Shown: positions 51,484 through 60,573, counted from the stretch's first letter. The stretch: DNA of 64,000 nt from DASXHD01 sp036488725 (GCA_036488725.1 DASXHD010000062.1:1-64000); one strand, 5' to 3'. The notes: generated from the sequence alone by a model not told the origin. Numbers and translations are program-made.

Positions 51484-51489
51484 TACGTT
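51484..51489 (+). promoter_or_regulatory. -10-like TACGTT box, 6 nt from GTG
   Basis: TACGTT ends exactly 6 nt before GTG 51496 of the export gate gene, without Shine-Dalgarno; transcription would begin at the start codon. Confidence 0.4.
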
Positions 51490-51495
51490 TAGCGC

Positions 51496-53487
51496 GTGGC
51501 CAAGGGGTCCGTCATCGCGGTCTCGTCGCGTTTGGGCCGGCGCGCACGTTTCGGCCTCGCCGACATAGCGCTCGCGGTGCTCGTGGTGTCGGTCGTCGCG
51601 ATGATGATCGTCCCGCTGCCGACATGGCTGCTCGACGTCCTCATCGCGACCAATTTGTCGATGTCGGTCGCGATCCTGCTCGTCGTTCTCTACGTACCGG
51701 ATGCGCTGGCCATCGCGACCTTCCCGACGGTCCTGCTGCTGACGACGCTTTTCCGTTTGGGGCTCAACGTTTCCAGCTCACGCCTCATCCTTCTTCAAGC
51801 CAACGCGGGCGAGGTCATTCGCGCGTTCGGAACGTTCGTCGTCCGCGGAAATTACGTCGTAGGCGGCGTCGTCTTTTTGATCCTCACGATCATCCAGTTC
51901 GTCGTCATCGCGAAGGGCGGCGAGCGCGTGGCGGAGGTCGGCGCCCGCTTCGTCCTCGACGCGATGCCCGGCAAACAAATGGCGATCGACGCCGAGCTCC
52001 GCAGCGGCACCATCGACGGCAACGAAGCCCGCCGCCGCCGCCGCTCACTCGCGCGCGAGAGCCAGTTCTACGGCTCGATGGACGGCGCGATGAAATTCGT
52101 CAAAGGCGACGTCATCGCCTCGCTCGTCATCACGGTCGTCAATATCCTCGGCGGCCTCGCGATCGGCGTCGGCCAAAAAGGAATGCCCGCCGTCGCCGCG
52201 CTCAAACGTTACGGCCTGCTCACCATCGGCGACGGCCTCGTCTCGCAAATCCCGGCGCTCGTCCTCTCGACCGCCGCGGGCGTCCTCGTCACGCGCACGG
52301 CGAGCGAAGAGCCCGACACCCCGCTCGGCGAAGAGCTCTCGCGCCAGCTCTTCGGCACACCGAAAGCGATGCGTGTGGCGTCGGTCTTCATCCTCGCGCT
52401 CGGCCTCGTTCCGGGTTTGCCGGCGGCGCCCTTCCTTTTCCTCGCGGTCGTCCTCTTCTTCGTCGCACGCGCCCGCGCTCGTCAGCTCACGCGCGACGAT
52501 CAGCGCGCCGCGACCGAGCCGGTGCCGCAACAGCAAGCCCGCCGCGGCCCGCAGTTCGTTCCGATGGTCGTCCCATGGAGCGTCGAGGTCAGCGAAGATC
52601 TCGCCGGCCTGCTCGACGACAGCGCGACCGGCGAGGGCGAGCGCCTCGGCATCCGCGGGCGCGCGCTCGCGCTCCGCGAGATCATTTTCGCCGAGCTCGG
52701 CGTCCCCGTCCCCGCCCCGCGCGTCCGCGCAGTCGCCGGCCTGCCGCCGCGCCACGCCCTCGTGTCGCTTCATGAAGTGCCGGCGAGGCTCGTCGCCGTC
52801 GATCCCACCCTCGCCGAAGACGCAGCGATCGAGTTCGTCACGAACCAAGCCGCCGATCTCCTCCGCGCGCGCGCCGCAGACTTTCTCGGCATGTCCGAGA
52901 CGCAGCGTCTCCTCGACGAGCTCGAACAGTTCGCGCCCGCGGTCGTGCGCAACGTCGTCCCGAAACCTGTCTCGCTCACCCTCCTCGCCGACGTGCTGCG
53001 CCGTCTCGTCGAAGAGCGCATCGGCGTCCGCGATTTGCGCGCCATCCTCGAAGCGCTCGCCGTGGTCGCCGGCACCGAAAAAGATCCGCTCAACTTGGCG
53101 GAGTTCGTCCGCGGTCAGCTCCGTCGCGTCATCACCTTCAAGCTCACGCGCGGCTCGCCGCAGCTCGGCGTGCTCTTGCTCGACCCGATGATCGAAGACA
53201 CCGTCCGGCGCGCGGTCACGCGAACTCCGAACGGCGCGTTCCTCACGCTCGCGCCGCCCGCCGCGCGCGACATCGTCACCGCCGTTCGACGCTCGGTCGG
53301 CGAGGCCCGCGCGCAAGCGCCGACGGACACCGGCACGATCATCCTCACGCAGCCCGACATCCGCCGGTTCGTTCGAAAGCTCATCGAAACCGACATGCCC
53401 GACGTCACCGTCGTCAGCTTCGCCGAGCTCCTGCCCGAGGTTTCACTCCGTCCACTCGCGCGTGCCAACCTTGCAGGAATCGGCTGA
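51496..53487 (+). CDS. FlhA/SctV-family (FHIPEP) type III export gate protein
   Basis: 663 aa. N-terminal membrane region with about seven or eight helices to residue 310, including the FHIPEP signature region 'FPTVLLLTTLFRLGLNVSSSRLIL'. The cytosolic loop 'GSMDGAMKFVKGDVIASLVIT' and 'GDGLVSQIPALVLSTAAGVLVTR' are classic family blocks. The C-terminal cytosolic domain runs from about 345 to the end. In flagella or injectisomes this protein forms the nonameric export gate. No other type III gene is in the window. Start GTG 51496; the 3' end overlaps the opposite-strand gene by 45 nt. Confidence 0.92.
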   Translation: MAKGSVIAVSSRLGRRARFGLADIALAVLVVSVVAMMIVPLPTWLLDVLIATNLSMSVAILLVVLYVPDALAIATFPTVLLLTTLFRLGLNVSSSRLILLQANAGEVIRAFGTFVVRGNYVVGGVVFLILTIIQFVVIAKGGERVAEVGARFVLDAMPGKQMAIDAELRSGTIDGNEARRRRRSLARESQFYGSMDGAMKFVKGDVIASLVITVVNILGGLAIGVGQKGMPAVAALKRYGLLTIGDGLVSQIPALVLSTAAGVLVTRTASEEPDTPLGEELSRQLFGTPKAMRVASVFILALGLVPGLPAAPFLFLAVVLFFVARARARQLTRDDQRAATEPVPQQQARRGPQFVPMVVPWSVEVSEDLAGLLDDSATGEGERLGIRGRALALREIIFAELGVPVPAPRVRAVAGLPPRHALVSLHEVPARLVAVDPTLAEDAAIEFVTNQAADLLRARAADFLGMSETQRLLDELEQFAPAVVRNVVPKPVSLTLLADVLRRLVEERIGVRDLRAILEALAVVAGTEKDPLNLAEFVRGQLRRVITFKLTRGSPQLGVLLLDPMIEDTVRRAVTRTPNGAFLTLAPPAARDIVTAVRRSVGEARAQAPTDTGTIILTQPDIRRFVRKLIETDMPDVTVVSFAELLPEVSLRPLARANLAGIG

Positions 53488-54027
53488 CTCGAGCCAGTGG
53501 TCCCATCGAAGCTGGAGCCTCGCGTTCCGCCGCGAGCGCCACGCCTCGTAGACGCGCTTCGTCATCGCGCCGATTCCGATGAACGCGAGCACGAGGGCCA
53601 CGATGATCATGTTTACGAAGGGCCCATCGGCGGAGAAGCGCCATCGACGAACGAGGTAGAGCACGACGAGCAGAACGAGCGACAACGCGGCGAGCCAGCG
53701 CGCAGAACGGCCGCGCGGCGCGTCGGCCAAAACCGGAGCGTCACGATAGAGCCGCTCGCGATCCGTCGTGGTCGCGATCACGTCGCGATCTTCCCAGCTT
53801 TTGCGGTACCGCTCGACGACGGCGATCACCGGGACCGAGACGAGCGGCGAAACGGTCCACGCGAGGTCGAGCAAGGCGTGAGCCGTGACGCCTCGAGAAA
53901 GCTCGGCGACGGCATAGAGAGGAACGCCGACCGTCGAGAGTCCGAGCCAAACCCACCGAGCGCGCGCGCGTTCGCGATTTTTCGCCCGCTGGACGTTGTC
54001 TTCGTATTCCTGTTCGAGGGCGTTCAT
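53443..54027 (-). CDS. Four-helix membrane protein of unknown function
   Basis: 194 aa. A charged N-terminal helix (EQEYEDNVQRAKNRERARARW) is followed by four hydrophobic segments (about 27-45, 55-72, 112-127, 140-158) and a basic C-terminal tail with one Cys. ATG 54027 comes 2 nt after the stop of the 272-aa gene, so they are one unit. Overlaps the 3' end of the export gate gene antisense by 45 nt. No family recognised; a helper of the upstream unknown protein is possible. Confidence 0.7.
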   Translation of the reverse strand: MNALEQEYEDNVQRAKNRERARARWVWLGLSTVGVPLYAVAELSRGVTAHALLDLAWTVSPLVSVPVIAVVERYRKSWEDRDVIATTTDRERLYRDAPVLADAPRGRSARWLAALSLVLLVVLYLVRRWRFSADGPFVNMIIVALVLAFIGIGAMTKRVYEAWRSRRNARLQLRWDHWLESADSCKVGTREWTE

Positions 54028-54029
54028 CG

Positions 54030-54848
54030 TCAACCTCGCAACCCCACGTTGTGTTGCGCGTAGCGGGCGTCGCGCGCGTCGAGCGCGGTCATCATGGCGT
54101 CGTAGTTGCCGTGCTCGCGTCCGTAGACGGCGCCCTCGAAGCCTGCTTTGAACGCCGGGTCCTCGGCGATGCGCTGCGCGACGTCCGCGTGCGCCTTGAG
54201 GTAGTCGCCCGGCGTTTGACCCGCGCCGTACATCTCGCGCGCAGCGGACATGCCTTGGTCGCAGTGGAGCTGAATCACGCCCATCAGGTTGTTGTCGCCG
54301 CGTCCCATGGCGGCGCTCATGCGGCTCACGAGATCGGCGGGCGCGTCGTCGGCGTAGCGCGCGCGTTCGCTGTCGACGAACGCTTGGGGCAACCCGTTGA
54401 GCGAGCCGAGGATCACCGTGTGCATCGCCGACTTCACGAAGGCTTCGGCGCGCTCGTGTCCCACGACCGAGTCTGCGGCGACGGCGTCGGCCATCTCTTT
54501 GGCGAACATGACCAAATGAATCGGCAACGCGGCACCGGCCATCGCACGGAACGCGAGCCGCGCGCCGTGCTCGGCGAGATGCTCCGCGACGTGGCTCGCG
54601 GCGTGTCCGACCGCGTCGGGAGCGACCGCCACGGGGGACCACTCCTGGCGCACGGCCTCGCGGTGCGCGGCGACGATTTCCTTCGAGGTCTTGTCGCTAC
54701 CGTGGATCGCGTGCGTCGTGTCGAGACCGGCGTCATTGCCGATGCGATTGATCGCAGCGTTCGTCGACAAGTTCTCGAGCCCCTTCATGTGCTCGATGTC
54801 GCCGTCGTCGTAGAGATTCTGATTCGAAAGACCGTTCACGCCGTCCAT
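54030..54848 (-). CDS. Unknown 272-aa soluble protein, candidate exported or toxin-like protein
   Basis: 272 aa. No signal peptide: starts MDGVNGLSNQNLYDDGDIEHMK. The middle (about 75-135) is rich in Ala/His/Met ('AVGHAASHVAEHLAEHGARL') with mildly hydrophobic helices. The C-terminal part is mixed ('CDQGMSAAREMYGAGQTPGDYL'). A strong Shine-Dalgarno AGGAGG lies 6 nt before the ATG. It is followed at once by a four-helix membrane protein. I do not recognise the family. The lack of a signal peptide, the membrane partner and the neighbouring type III gate gene make an effector-like role possible, but no motif proves it. Confidence 0.7.
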   Translation of the reverse strand: MDGVNGLSNQNLYDDGDIEHMKGLENLSTNAAINRIGNDAGLDTTHAIHGSDKTSKEIVAAHREAVRQEWSPVAVAPDAVGHAASHVAEHLAEHGARLAFRAMAGAALPIHLVMFAKEMADAVAADSVVGHERAEAFVKSAMHTVILGSLNGLPQAFVDSERARYADDAPADLVSRMSAAMGRGDNNLMGVIQLHCDQGMSAAREMYGAGQTPGDYLKAHADVAQRIAEDPAFKAGFEGAVYGREHGNYDAMMTALDARDARYAQHNVGLRG

Positions 54849-54899
54849 GACGAGCCTCCTGGATGACTCCCCTCGGCCGGCGCGGGACGAAGTTGCGCG

Positions 54900-55949
54900 C
54901 TATCGCACGAGCACCATGTCGGTCGAGCGATACGGGCGCGGTGGGAGCGCCGAGGTCTCGATGAAGCCCATTTTCTCGTAAAAACGCATCGCGTCTTGGG
55001 TTCCCAGGCGGACGAAGCGGGCGCGGCGGACGGCGGGATGATCGAGAAGAACGCGTACGACCGCGTCGCCGACGCCTTTGCCGCGGAGCTCGGGCGCGAC
55101 CACGACGTCGTAGATCCAAGCGCATTTCGCGCCGTCGGAGATCGCCCGCGCCGACGCGACCACGCGACCGCCTTCGTCGCGCGCGACGACCCACGCGCGC
55201 GACTCGAGGTGCGAGCGCACGATTTCGTCGCGCGTGAAACGGTCGTTCCAGTACGCGTCACCGAGGAGATCGGCGCAGGCCTCGGCGTCCGAACCGCGGC
55301 CGCCGTCGAGGCGAAGGCCTCCGGGTGCACGGAGAAAATCCGGGAGCGGCGTCTTCGGGTTCGCGGAGACGACGGCGAACGCGGCGGCGGCGTCGCCCTC
55401 GTCACCGCGGCGCCAGAGCGACGAGGCGATGCGGCGCTGCTCTTCGGGGGTGCGGTTCTGGGCGAGCTTGGCTTTTCCGTCGAGGCGCTCGAGGCTGACC
55501 GAAACGACGAGCAGGCTCGCGACCGTCTTTTGGTAGAGCGGGTGATCGTGCGCGATCGGGACGAAGCCACCTTCGGGCTGATGCTTCGCGAGGAGCGCCT
55601 CGAGCGCGCGGGCTTTGTCGCGCGGGTCGTCGACCTCGTCGAGGGTGCCGTGGGCCTGCACGGATCGATAGAGCGTCGTCGCGGGACACGCGCGCTCCGG
55701 GTCGACGAAGTAGCTCGGGAGCGACGCGACGATCTCTTCGGCGGCGACGACGGCTTCGCGGCCGAGCGCTTCGGTCTTTTCGCCGACGGGGGCGCCGTGG
55801 AAGACGAGGCGATCGCCGAGGACCGCGGCGTTCATCGAACGCAGCACGGGCTCGCCGCGGGTGGTGGTCGTGGCGATGCGGACGAAGGGCGCGCGGGCGA
55901 GGATCGCGATCGCTTCGGCGCGCGGCATTCGGAAGATTTCCTTGCGCAT
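54900..55949 (-). CDS. Fusion of FMN-binding split-barrel (PNPOx-like) and GNAT acetyltransferase
   Basis: 349 aa. Residues 1-190 form a pyridoxamine-phosphate-oxidase-like split barrel: 'APFVRIATTTTRGEPVLRSMNAAVLGDRLVFHGAPVGEK' (in part) and 'GFVPIAHDHPLYQKTVASLLVVSV'. Residues 215-349 form a GNAT domain with the acetyl-CoA loop 'IYDVVVAPELRGKGVGDAVVRVLLDH' and a 'RLGTQDAMRFYEKMGF' end. Such two-domain proteins are known and probably act on B6-like or amine compounds. It is divergent from a MocR regulator, a family that often controls vitamin B6 or amine genes. Confidence 0.88.
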   Translation of the reverse strand: MRKEIFRMPRAEAIAILARAPFVRIATTTTRGEPVLRSMNAAVLGDRLVFHGAPVGEKTEALGREAVVAAEEIVASLPSYFVDPERACPATTLYRSVQAHGTLDEVDDPRDKARALEALLAKHQPEGGFVPIAHDHPLYQKTVASLLVVSVSLERLDGKAKLAQNRTPEEQRRIASSLWRRGDEGDAAAAFAVVSANPKTPLPDFLRAPGGLRLDGGRGSDAEACADLLGDAYWNDRFTRDEIVRSHLESRAWVVARDEGGRVVASARAISDGAKCAWIYDVVVAPELRGKGVGDAVVRVLLDHPAVRRARFVRLGTQDAMRFYEKMGFIETSALPPRPYRSTDMVLVR

Positions 55950-55970
55950 GAGCCGATTCTTGCGGCAAGC

Positions 55971-56013
55971 TGGTCTAGTGAAAAGGTCCAGTTTTTACAT
56001 TTTTGATAGACCA
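55971..56013. promoter_or_regulatory. MocR operator candidate in the divergent region
   Basis: TGGTCTA (55971-55977) and GGTCCA (55985-55990) are direct repeats, and TAGACCA (56007-56013) is the inverted copy of the first. Repeated TGGTC-type boxes of this kind are typical of MocR-family targets. A TACATT -10-like box (55996-56001) for the regulator gene lies between them, so the protein would block its own promoter. Confidence 0.5.
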
Positions 56014-57485
56014 TGCGTCCGGTGAGCTTTCCGATCGATTCGCGCGGGGACGAGCCGCGTTTCTTGGCGATTGCGCGCGCTGTGTCGGATGCGATCGCGA
56101 GCGGACGGCTTCGGCCGGGAGACGCGCTGCCGGGGAGCCGGGCGCTCGCGGAGTCGGCGGGCGTGAATCGCAACACGGTGCTCGCCGCGCTGCGCGAGCT
56201 ACACGGCGAAGGCTGGATCGAGACGGATGGAACGCGGGGCACGTTCGTGACGCGCGATCTTCCCGAACGGAAGGCGCGCGCGATGCGCGGGTTACCGGCG
56301 GCAAAACGCGACGCGGCGCGACCGGCGTTCGAGCTGCGCGGAGTTTCGCCGAGTGAGCTCGGGATGCGCCATCACCCGGGGCCCGTGCCGCCTCGCGCGC
56401 CGTTTCCGCTGCTCGGGGGTTGGCCCGACGTGAGCCTCGTGCCGCACGCCGAAATCGCGCGGGCGTTTCGGCGGGCGCTCGCGCGGAGCGGGAGCGAGCT
56501 TCTCGGGTACGGCGACTCGCGCGGCGATCAGCGGCTGCGACGGGCGCTCGCGGCGCTCCTCGCGCAGACACGCGGCGTGGTCGCCGGCGAGGACGGGCTC
56601 GTCGTCACGCGCGGCAGTCAGATGGCGCTCGATCTCGCAGCGCGGGCGACGCTCGCGCGCGGTGACGTCGTCGCGGTCGAAGCGTACGGATATCGGCCGG
56701 CGTGGGAGGCGTTTCGCGCGGCGGGCGCCGAGCTCGTGCCGGTCGCGGTCGATGCGAGCGGGATTCGCGTCGACGCGCTCGAGGCGCTCGCGCGAAAGCG
56801 AACCGTGCGCGCGGTTTACGTGACGCCGCATCATCAGTATCCGACGACCGCGATGCTCCCGGCGGCGAGGCGGCTCGCGCTGCTCGACCTCGCGAAGCGA
56901 GAGCGGTTTGCGATTTTCGAGGATGACTACGATCACGAGTTTCAATACGATGGACGGCCGACGCTGCCGCTCGCGAGCGCGGACGACGGCTCGCGCGTCG
57001 TCTACGTGGGGACGCTCTCGAAGGTGCTCGCGCCGGGGCTTCGCATCGGATTTTTGGTGGGGCCGCGGGCGCTGCTCGAGCGCGCGGCGGCGCTTCGTGC
57101 GTTCGTCGATCGGCAGGGCGATCTCGCGGTGGAGCGCGCGGTCGCCGAGATCATCGACGACGGTTTGCTCGCGCGACACGCACGAAAAATGCGCCGGATT
57201 TATCGCGAGCGGCGCGATGCGCTCGCCGAGGCGCTCGAGAAAAAGATCCCGCAGCTTTCGTTCGACGTGCCGGCGGGCGGGCTCGCGATTTGGGTGCGCG
57301 CGCCGCGCAAGTGCGACGTGGACGCGTGGGCTCTGCGCGCGGCGGAGCGCGGCGTGCTCGTGCACACAGCGCGGCGATTCACGTTCGACGGACGGGCCGA
57401 GCCACGCATGCGTCTCGGCTTCGCGCCGCTCGAGCCGAAGAAAATTCAGGAGGCGGTCGGCCGCCTCGCTACATGCGCTTCGTGA
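56013..57485 (+). CDS. MocR-family (GntR wHTH plus aminotransferase-like) regulator
   Basis: 490 aa. The N-terminal winged helix ('RAVSDAIASGRLRPGDALPGSRALA', 'NRNTVLAALRELHGEGWI') binds DNA. Residues about 125-485 are a class I aminotransferase-like domain binding PLP: 'GYGDSRGDQRLRRALA', 'TPHHQYPTTAMLP', 'EDDYDHEFQYDG', and the PLP lysine in 'VGTLSKVLAPGLRIGF'. Likely senses PLP or an amine. Divergent neighbour is the FMN-barrel/GNAT gene. The 3' end overlaps the convergent gene by 17 nt. Confidence 0.93.
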   Translation: MRPVSFPIDSRGDEPRFLAIARAVSDAIASGRLRPGDALPGSRALAESAGVNRNTVLAALRELHGEGWIETDGTRGTFVTRDLPERKARAMRGLPAAKRDAARPAFELRGVSPSELGMRHHPGPVPPRAPFPLLGGWPDVSLVPHAEIARAFRRALARSGSELLGYGDSRGDQRLRRALAALLAQTRGVVAGEDGLVVTRGSQMALDLAARATLARGDVVAVEAYGYRPAWEAFRAAGAELVPVAVDASGIRVDALEALARKRTVRAVYVTPHHQYPTTAMLPAARRLALLDLAKRERFAIFEDDYDHEFQYDGRPTLPLASADDGSRVVYVGTLSKVLAPGLRIGFLVGPRALLERAAALRAFVDRQGDLAVERAVAEIIDDGLLARHARKMRRIYRERRDALAEALEKKIPQLSFDVPAGGLAIWVRAPRKCDVDAWALRAAERGVLVHTARRFTFDGRAEPRMRLGFAPLEPKKIQEAVGRLATCAS

Positions 57486-58368
57486 CCATCTTGCGCGGGA
57501 CGGCGCCGCTGCGCATGAGGATGTTCTTCGCGGCGCGTTCGAGGAGCGGGTGAATCTTTTTGCCCATGAACATCGCGAGGAGATTCACGTTGGTGTCGGC
57601 GAGCTTTTTCAGCGTGCGCTCGGCCGACTTCATGTCGTTGGTCGCGGCGTAGGCGAAGGCGCGCGCGCGGAGCATTTGGATGCGCATCTCGCCCATGTCG
57701 TCGGCCTCGGGATCGAAGAGCTCGAGGACCTCGAGCGCCTTCTTGCCGTTGCCGGTGCGCGCCCACGCTTCGCCCGCGACCGCCGCGAACATCGCGCGCG
57801 TCTTCGGCTCCTGCTGCTTGCCGAGCTCGAGCTGGTCGGCGAGCGCGCGCGCTTTTTGGGCTTCGCCGAGCGTGAGGTGAATCGACGCGCGGAGCGCGCG
57901 CACTTGATCGGCGACTGGCGTCATCTGCTTCGGCAGATCGATGCTCTCGAGCGTCGCGAGCGCCTTGCGCGCGTCTTCCTGCATCTCGAGCTGAGCGCGC
58001 GCCATCGTCGCTTGCACGTCGCCTTTTTTGAAATCGGTCTCCAGCTTCTTGAGCGCCTCTTTGCGGCCCTCTTCGGTCTCGGCGCCGCGCAGGATCGCGC
58101 CGAGCGCTTCGGATTTGCGCACGTAGCGGATCATCCAGATGCCCGCGCCGATCACCGCGAGCGTGACCGCGGCGGCGACGTAGAGCGGCCAGCGAACGCG
58201 CGCGTACGACGTGACGATGATGGCGAGGATCCACCCGACGGCGACGAGCGCGCCGACGCGGATGTAGATCTTCTTCATGTCGACCGGCGGGCGCTCGCCG
58301 GTCGGTTTGGCGAGATCGCGCAGCTCCTGCTGCATTTTCGCGGCGGACTTTTTCTTTTTTGCGGCCAT
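57469..58368 (-). CDS. TPR-like membrane protein downstream of aspartokinase
   Basis: 299 aa. A Lys-rich N-terminus (MAAKKKKSAAK) of about 33 residues is followed by two transmembrane helices (about 34-54 and 60-80), then a helical TPR-like domain ('VQATMARAQLEMQEDARKALATLESI', in part). ATG 58368 lies 14 nt after the lysC stop, so the pair is probably co-transcribed. The domain faces the cytosol if the basic tail is inside. Function unknown. Confidence 0.78.
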   Translation of the reverse strand: MAAKKKKSAAKMQQELRDLAKPTGERPPVDMKKIYIRVGALVAVGWILAIIVTSYARVRWPLYVAAAVTLAVIGAGIWMIRYVRKSEALGAILRGAETEEGRKEALKKLETDFKKGDVQATMARAQLEMQEDARKALATLESIDLPKQMTPVADQVRALRASIHLTLGEAQKARALADQLELGKQQEPKTRAMFAAVAGEAWARTGNGKKALEVLELFDPEADDMGEMRIQMLRARAFAYAATNDMKSAERTLKKLADTNVNLLAMFMGKKIHPLLERAAKNILMRSGAVPRKMVTKRM

Positions 58369-58382
58369 CGCCAGAAGGCGGC

Positions 58383-59552
58383 TTAGCGCGTGGGGGGGCG
58401 CATTGCAACGAACGCCGCGTGGAGCGCGCGCTGGACGTCGCCGAGCTTCGCCGACGGGACGGCCGCGGCGATGCGCAGTGGACCGGCCAAAAGCGTCCGC
58501 GGCTTGCAGTCGTGCTGGTCGAGCGCGGCGAGAAAACGGCCGACCGCGCCCGCGAGGCCGTCGCCGACGACGCTCGCGATCGCCAAGCCGTCCTCGAGCT
58601 TGGCGCGCGCGCCCAGGCGCGCCTCGAGCGCTGCGCGACGGCGGTCCCAGTCGGGCAAGTTGAGGAGCGGTATCGCCGCGGTCTGCGCGCTCGCGTCGAC
58701 GAACGGGACGTCGAGGTCGGCGAGCGTCGCGAGGACGTGCGGCGCGTCGGTCTCGGCGAAGGAGACGAGGACGATGCGATCCATTCCGACGATCGCGCGC
58801 GCGCGGGTCTGCGCGTCTTCGCGTGCGACGGTTTCTTTCGCGTTCGGGGTCGCGTCGGCGGTCTTGCGCGCGAAGATCGCGATCTTCTGGCGGCGCGCCC
58901 ATTCGACGGCTTGCGCGTTCAGCACTTTCGCGCCGGACTCGGCCATTTCTTGGAGCATCGCGAGATCGATCTCGGGCAAATGCTCGGCGTCGGGCACGAC
59001 GCGCGGATCGGCCGAATAGACGCCGTCGACGTCGCTGTAGATTTCGCAGCGCTCGGCGCCGAGCGCCGCGGCGAGTGCGACGGCGGTCGTGTCCGAGCCG
59101 CCGCGGCCGAGCGTCGTGATCTCGCGTTTGTAGCTCATGCCCTGATAGCCGGCGACGATGACGACCGTCCCGCGCGCGAGCTCGTCTTCGATGCGGTGCG
59201 GGCGCACCTCGATGATGCGCGCGTCGAAGTGTCGGTCGTTGGTGATGATGCCCGACTGGCTGCCGGTGAAGCTGATGGCCTCGCAGCCGCGCGACTGAAT
59301 CGCTATCGCGAGGAGCGCCATCGACACGCGCTCGCCGGTCGTGACGAGCATGTCGAGCTCGCGACGCGGCGGGTCCTTCGAGACTTTTTTGGCGAGGGCG
59401 ATGAGCTCGTCGGTCGTCTTGCCCATCGCGCTGACGACGACGACGACGTCGTGGCCGCGCTTTTTCGTCGCGACCACTTTGTCGGCGACCGCCCCAATTT
59501 TCTCCACGTCGGCGACCGAGGAGCCGCCGTACTTCTGGACGATGATGCTCAT
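58383..59552 (-). CDS. lysC: Aspartate kinase
   Basis: 389 aa. Phosphorylates L-aspartate, the first step to lysine, threonine, methionine and diaminopimelate. N-terminal 'IVQKYGGSSVADVEKI', 'VVVVSAMGKTTDELI', 'TTGERVSMALLAIAI', 'GRGGSDTTAVALAAAL' and 'DVDGVYSADPRVV' give the kinase core; the C-terminal 150 residues are two ACT-type regulatory domains ('AIVGMDRIVLVSF', 'AKLEDGLAIASVVGDG'). ATG 59552 gives MSIIVQKYGG; the Met at 59573 adds a leader of 7 residues absent from the family. Confidence 0.95.
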   Translation of the reverse strand: MSIIVQKYGGSSVADVEKIGAVADKVVATKKRGHDVVVVVSAMGKTTDELIALAKKVSKDPPRRELDMLVTTGERVSMALLAIAIQSRGCEAISFTGSQSGIITNDRHFDARIIEVRPHRIEDELARGTVVIVAGYQGMSYKREITTLGRGGSDTTAVALAAALGAERCEIYSDVDGVYSADPRVVPDAEHLPEIDLAMLQEMAESGAKVLNAQAVEWARRQKIAIFARKTADATPNAKETVAREDAQTRARAIVGMDRIVLVSFAETDAPHVLATLADLDVPFVDASAQTAAIPLLNLPDWDRRRAALEARLGARAKLEDGLAIASVVGDGLAGAVGRFLAALDQHDCKPRTLLAGPLRIAAAVPSAKLGDVQRALHAAFVAMRPPTR

Positions 59553-59594
59553 GCCCTCTTTCGCGCGTACCACGACGCCGCGCCGCGGGGCAAA

Positions 59595-60560
59595 TCAGCT
59601 GGGTCGATACGCCGAGAGGCCGAACGCGCCGCCGCAGTAGACGATGCCGCTGCGCGGGTCGACGGCGACGGCTTCGATGGTGCTCTCCTCCTCGGCGACG
59701 ACCGTCGCGCCGCCTTCGAGCGGAATGCGAACGAGGCGCGCGCCCGGGGCGCCGTCGCGCGCGGCGAGAATGCTTCCATCTTCCAAAAGGGTGAACGCCG
59801 TGGCGTCGTCCGTCGATTCCAAGAGCACGAGCGGACCGTCGTCGACGGCGCGGAGCACGCCGACACCATCGCGCAGTAGCGCGCGAACGCGGCCGCGTGC
59901 GACGAGCGCTTCGTCGTCGTCGCCGTCGTGATCGGCGGCACCGAAAGTTTCCCCGCCGTCCAGCGAGCGGAGCGCGGTGCCGTCCTCGAGGACGACCTCG
60001 ACACCGGCGTGGACACGGATGCGGACGACGTGGCCGAGCGCGCGCGCGAAGAGTCGGTCGAAGCCGCGGTCGTCCCAGCGGAGCTCGGGCGGCGCGATGA
60101 CCTCGCCGATTTCGGCGACGCTGAAGTCGTCGTCGTCGCCTGCGTCGAGACGCGGCAGATCCTCGACGCGAAGCTCCGGCTCGGGCGCGTCGAAGCCCTC
60201 TTCGCCGCCGTCGCGAATCGAATCGCCGCCGTCGACGAGACCGAAGTCCTCGCCCGCCACGCCCGGGGCATCTTCGTCGCCGAGCATGCTCTCACCGGGG
60301 GCGTCCTCGATGGGCTCGTCGTCCTCGGTGGAAAAACCGGTGTCGTCGTCGGCGAGCGCCGACGGCTCGTCCGCCGTGTCGACGCCCTCGCTGAAGTCCG
60401 CGTCGTCGCCCGCCGCGTCGTCATACGGATCGGCGTCGTCGCGAACCGCCACGTCTTCGTCCTCGCGGGGCGCGTCGTCGCTCGGCTCGTCGTCGCCTTC
60501 GCCGTCGAGCGGGGGCAGCTCGAGCAGCTCTTCGGAGGGTTGCGGATCCGGGCGCGGCAT
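59595..60560 (-). CDS. Acidic protein of unknown function
   Basis: 321 aa. Residues 1-150 are extremely Asp/Glu-rich and probably disordered. Residues 150-321 form a beta-rich repeat region ('VVLEDGTALRSLDGGETFGA', 'PLVLLESTDDATAFTLLEDG', 'IEAVAVDPRSGIVYCGG'), resembling sialidase/BNR-type or propeller blades. I chose ATG 60560 because TAACAT ends 7 nt upstream; Met at 60596 would lie before that start site. No signal peptide. Function unknown. Confidence 0.75.
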   Translation of the reverse strand: MPRPDPQPSEELLELPPLDGEGDDEPSDDAPREDEDVAVRDDADPYDDAAGDDADFSEGVDTADEPSALADDDTGFSTEDDEPIEDAPGESMLGDEDAPGVAGEDFGLVDGGDSIRDGGEEGFDAPEPELRVEDLPRLDAGDDDDFSVAEIGEVIAPPELRWDDRGFDRLFARALGHVVRIRVHAGVEVVLEDGTALRSLDGGETFGAADHDGDDDEALVARGRVRALLRDGVGVLRAVDDGPLVLLESTDDATAFTLLEDGSILAARDGAPGARLVRIPLEGGATVVAEEESTIEAVAVDPRSGIVYCGGAFGLSAYRPS

Positions 60561-60567
60561 CGCGTGG

Positions 60568-60573
60568 ATGTTA
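60568..60573 (-). promoter_or_regulatory. -10-like TAACAT box, 7 nt from ATG
   Basis: On the minus strand GCTAACAT ends 7 nt before ATG 60560. With no Shine-Dalgarno it predicts a leaderless transcript and decides this start over the in-frame ATG at 60596. Confidence 0.45.
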
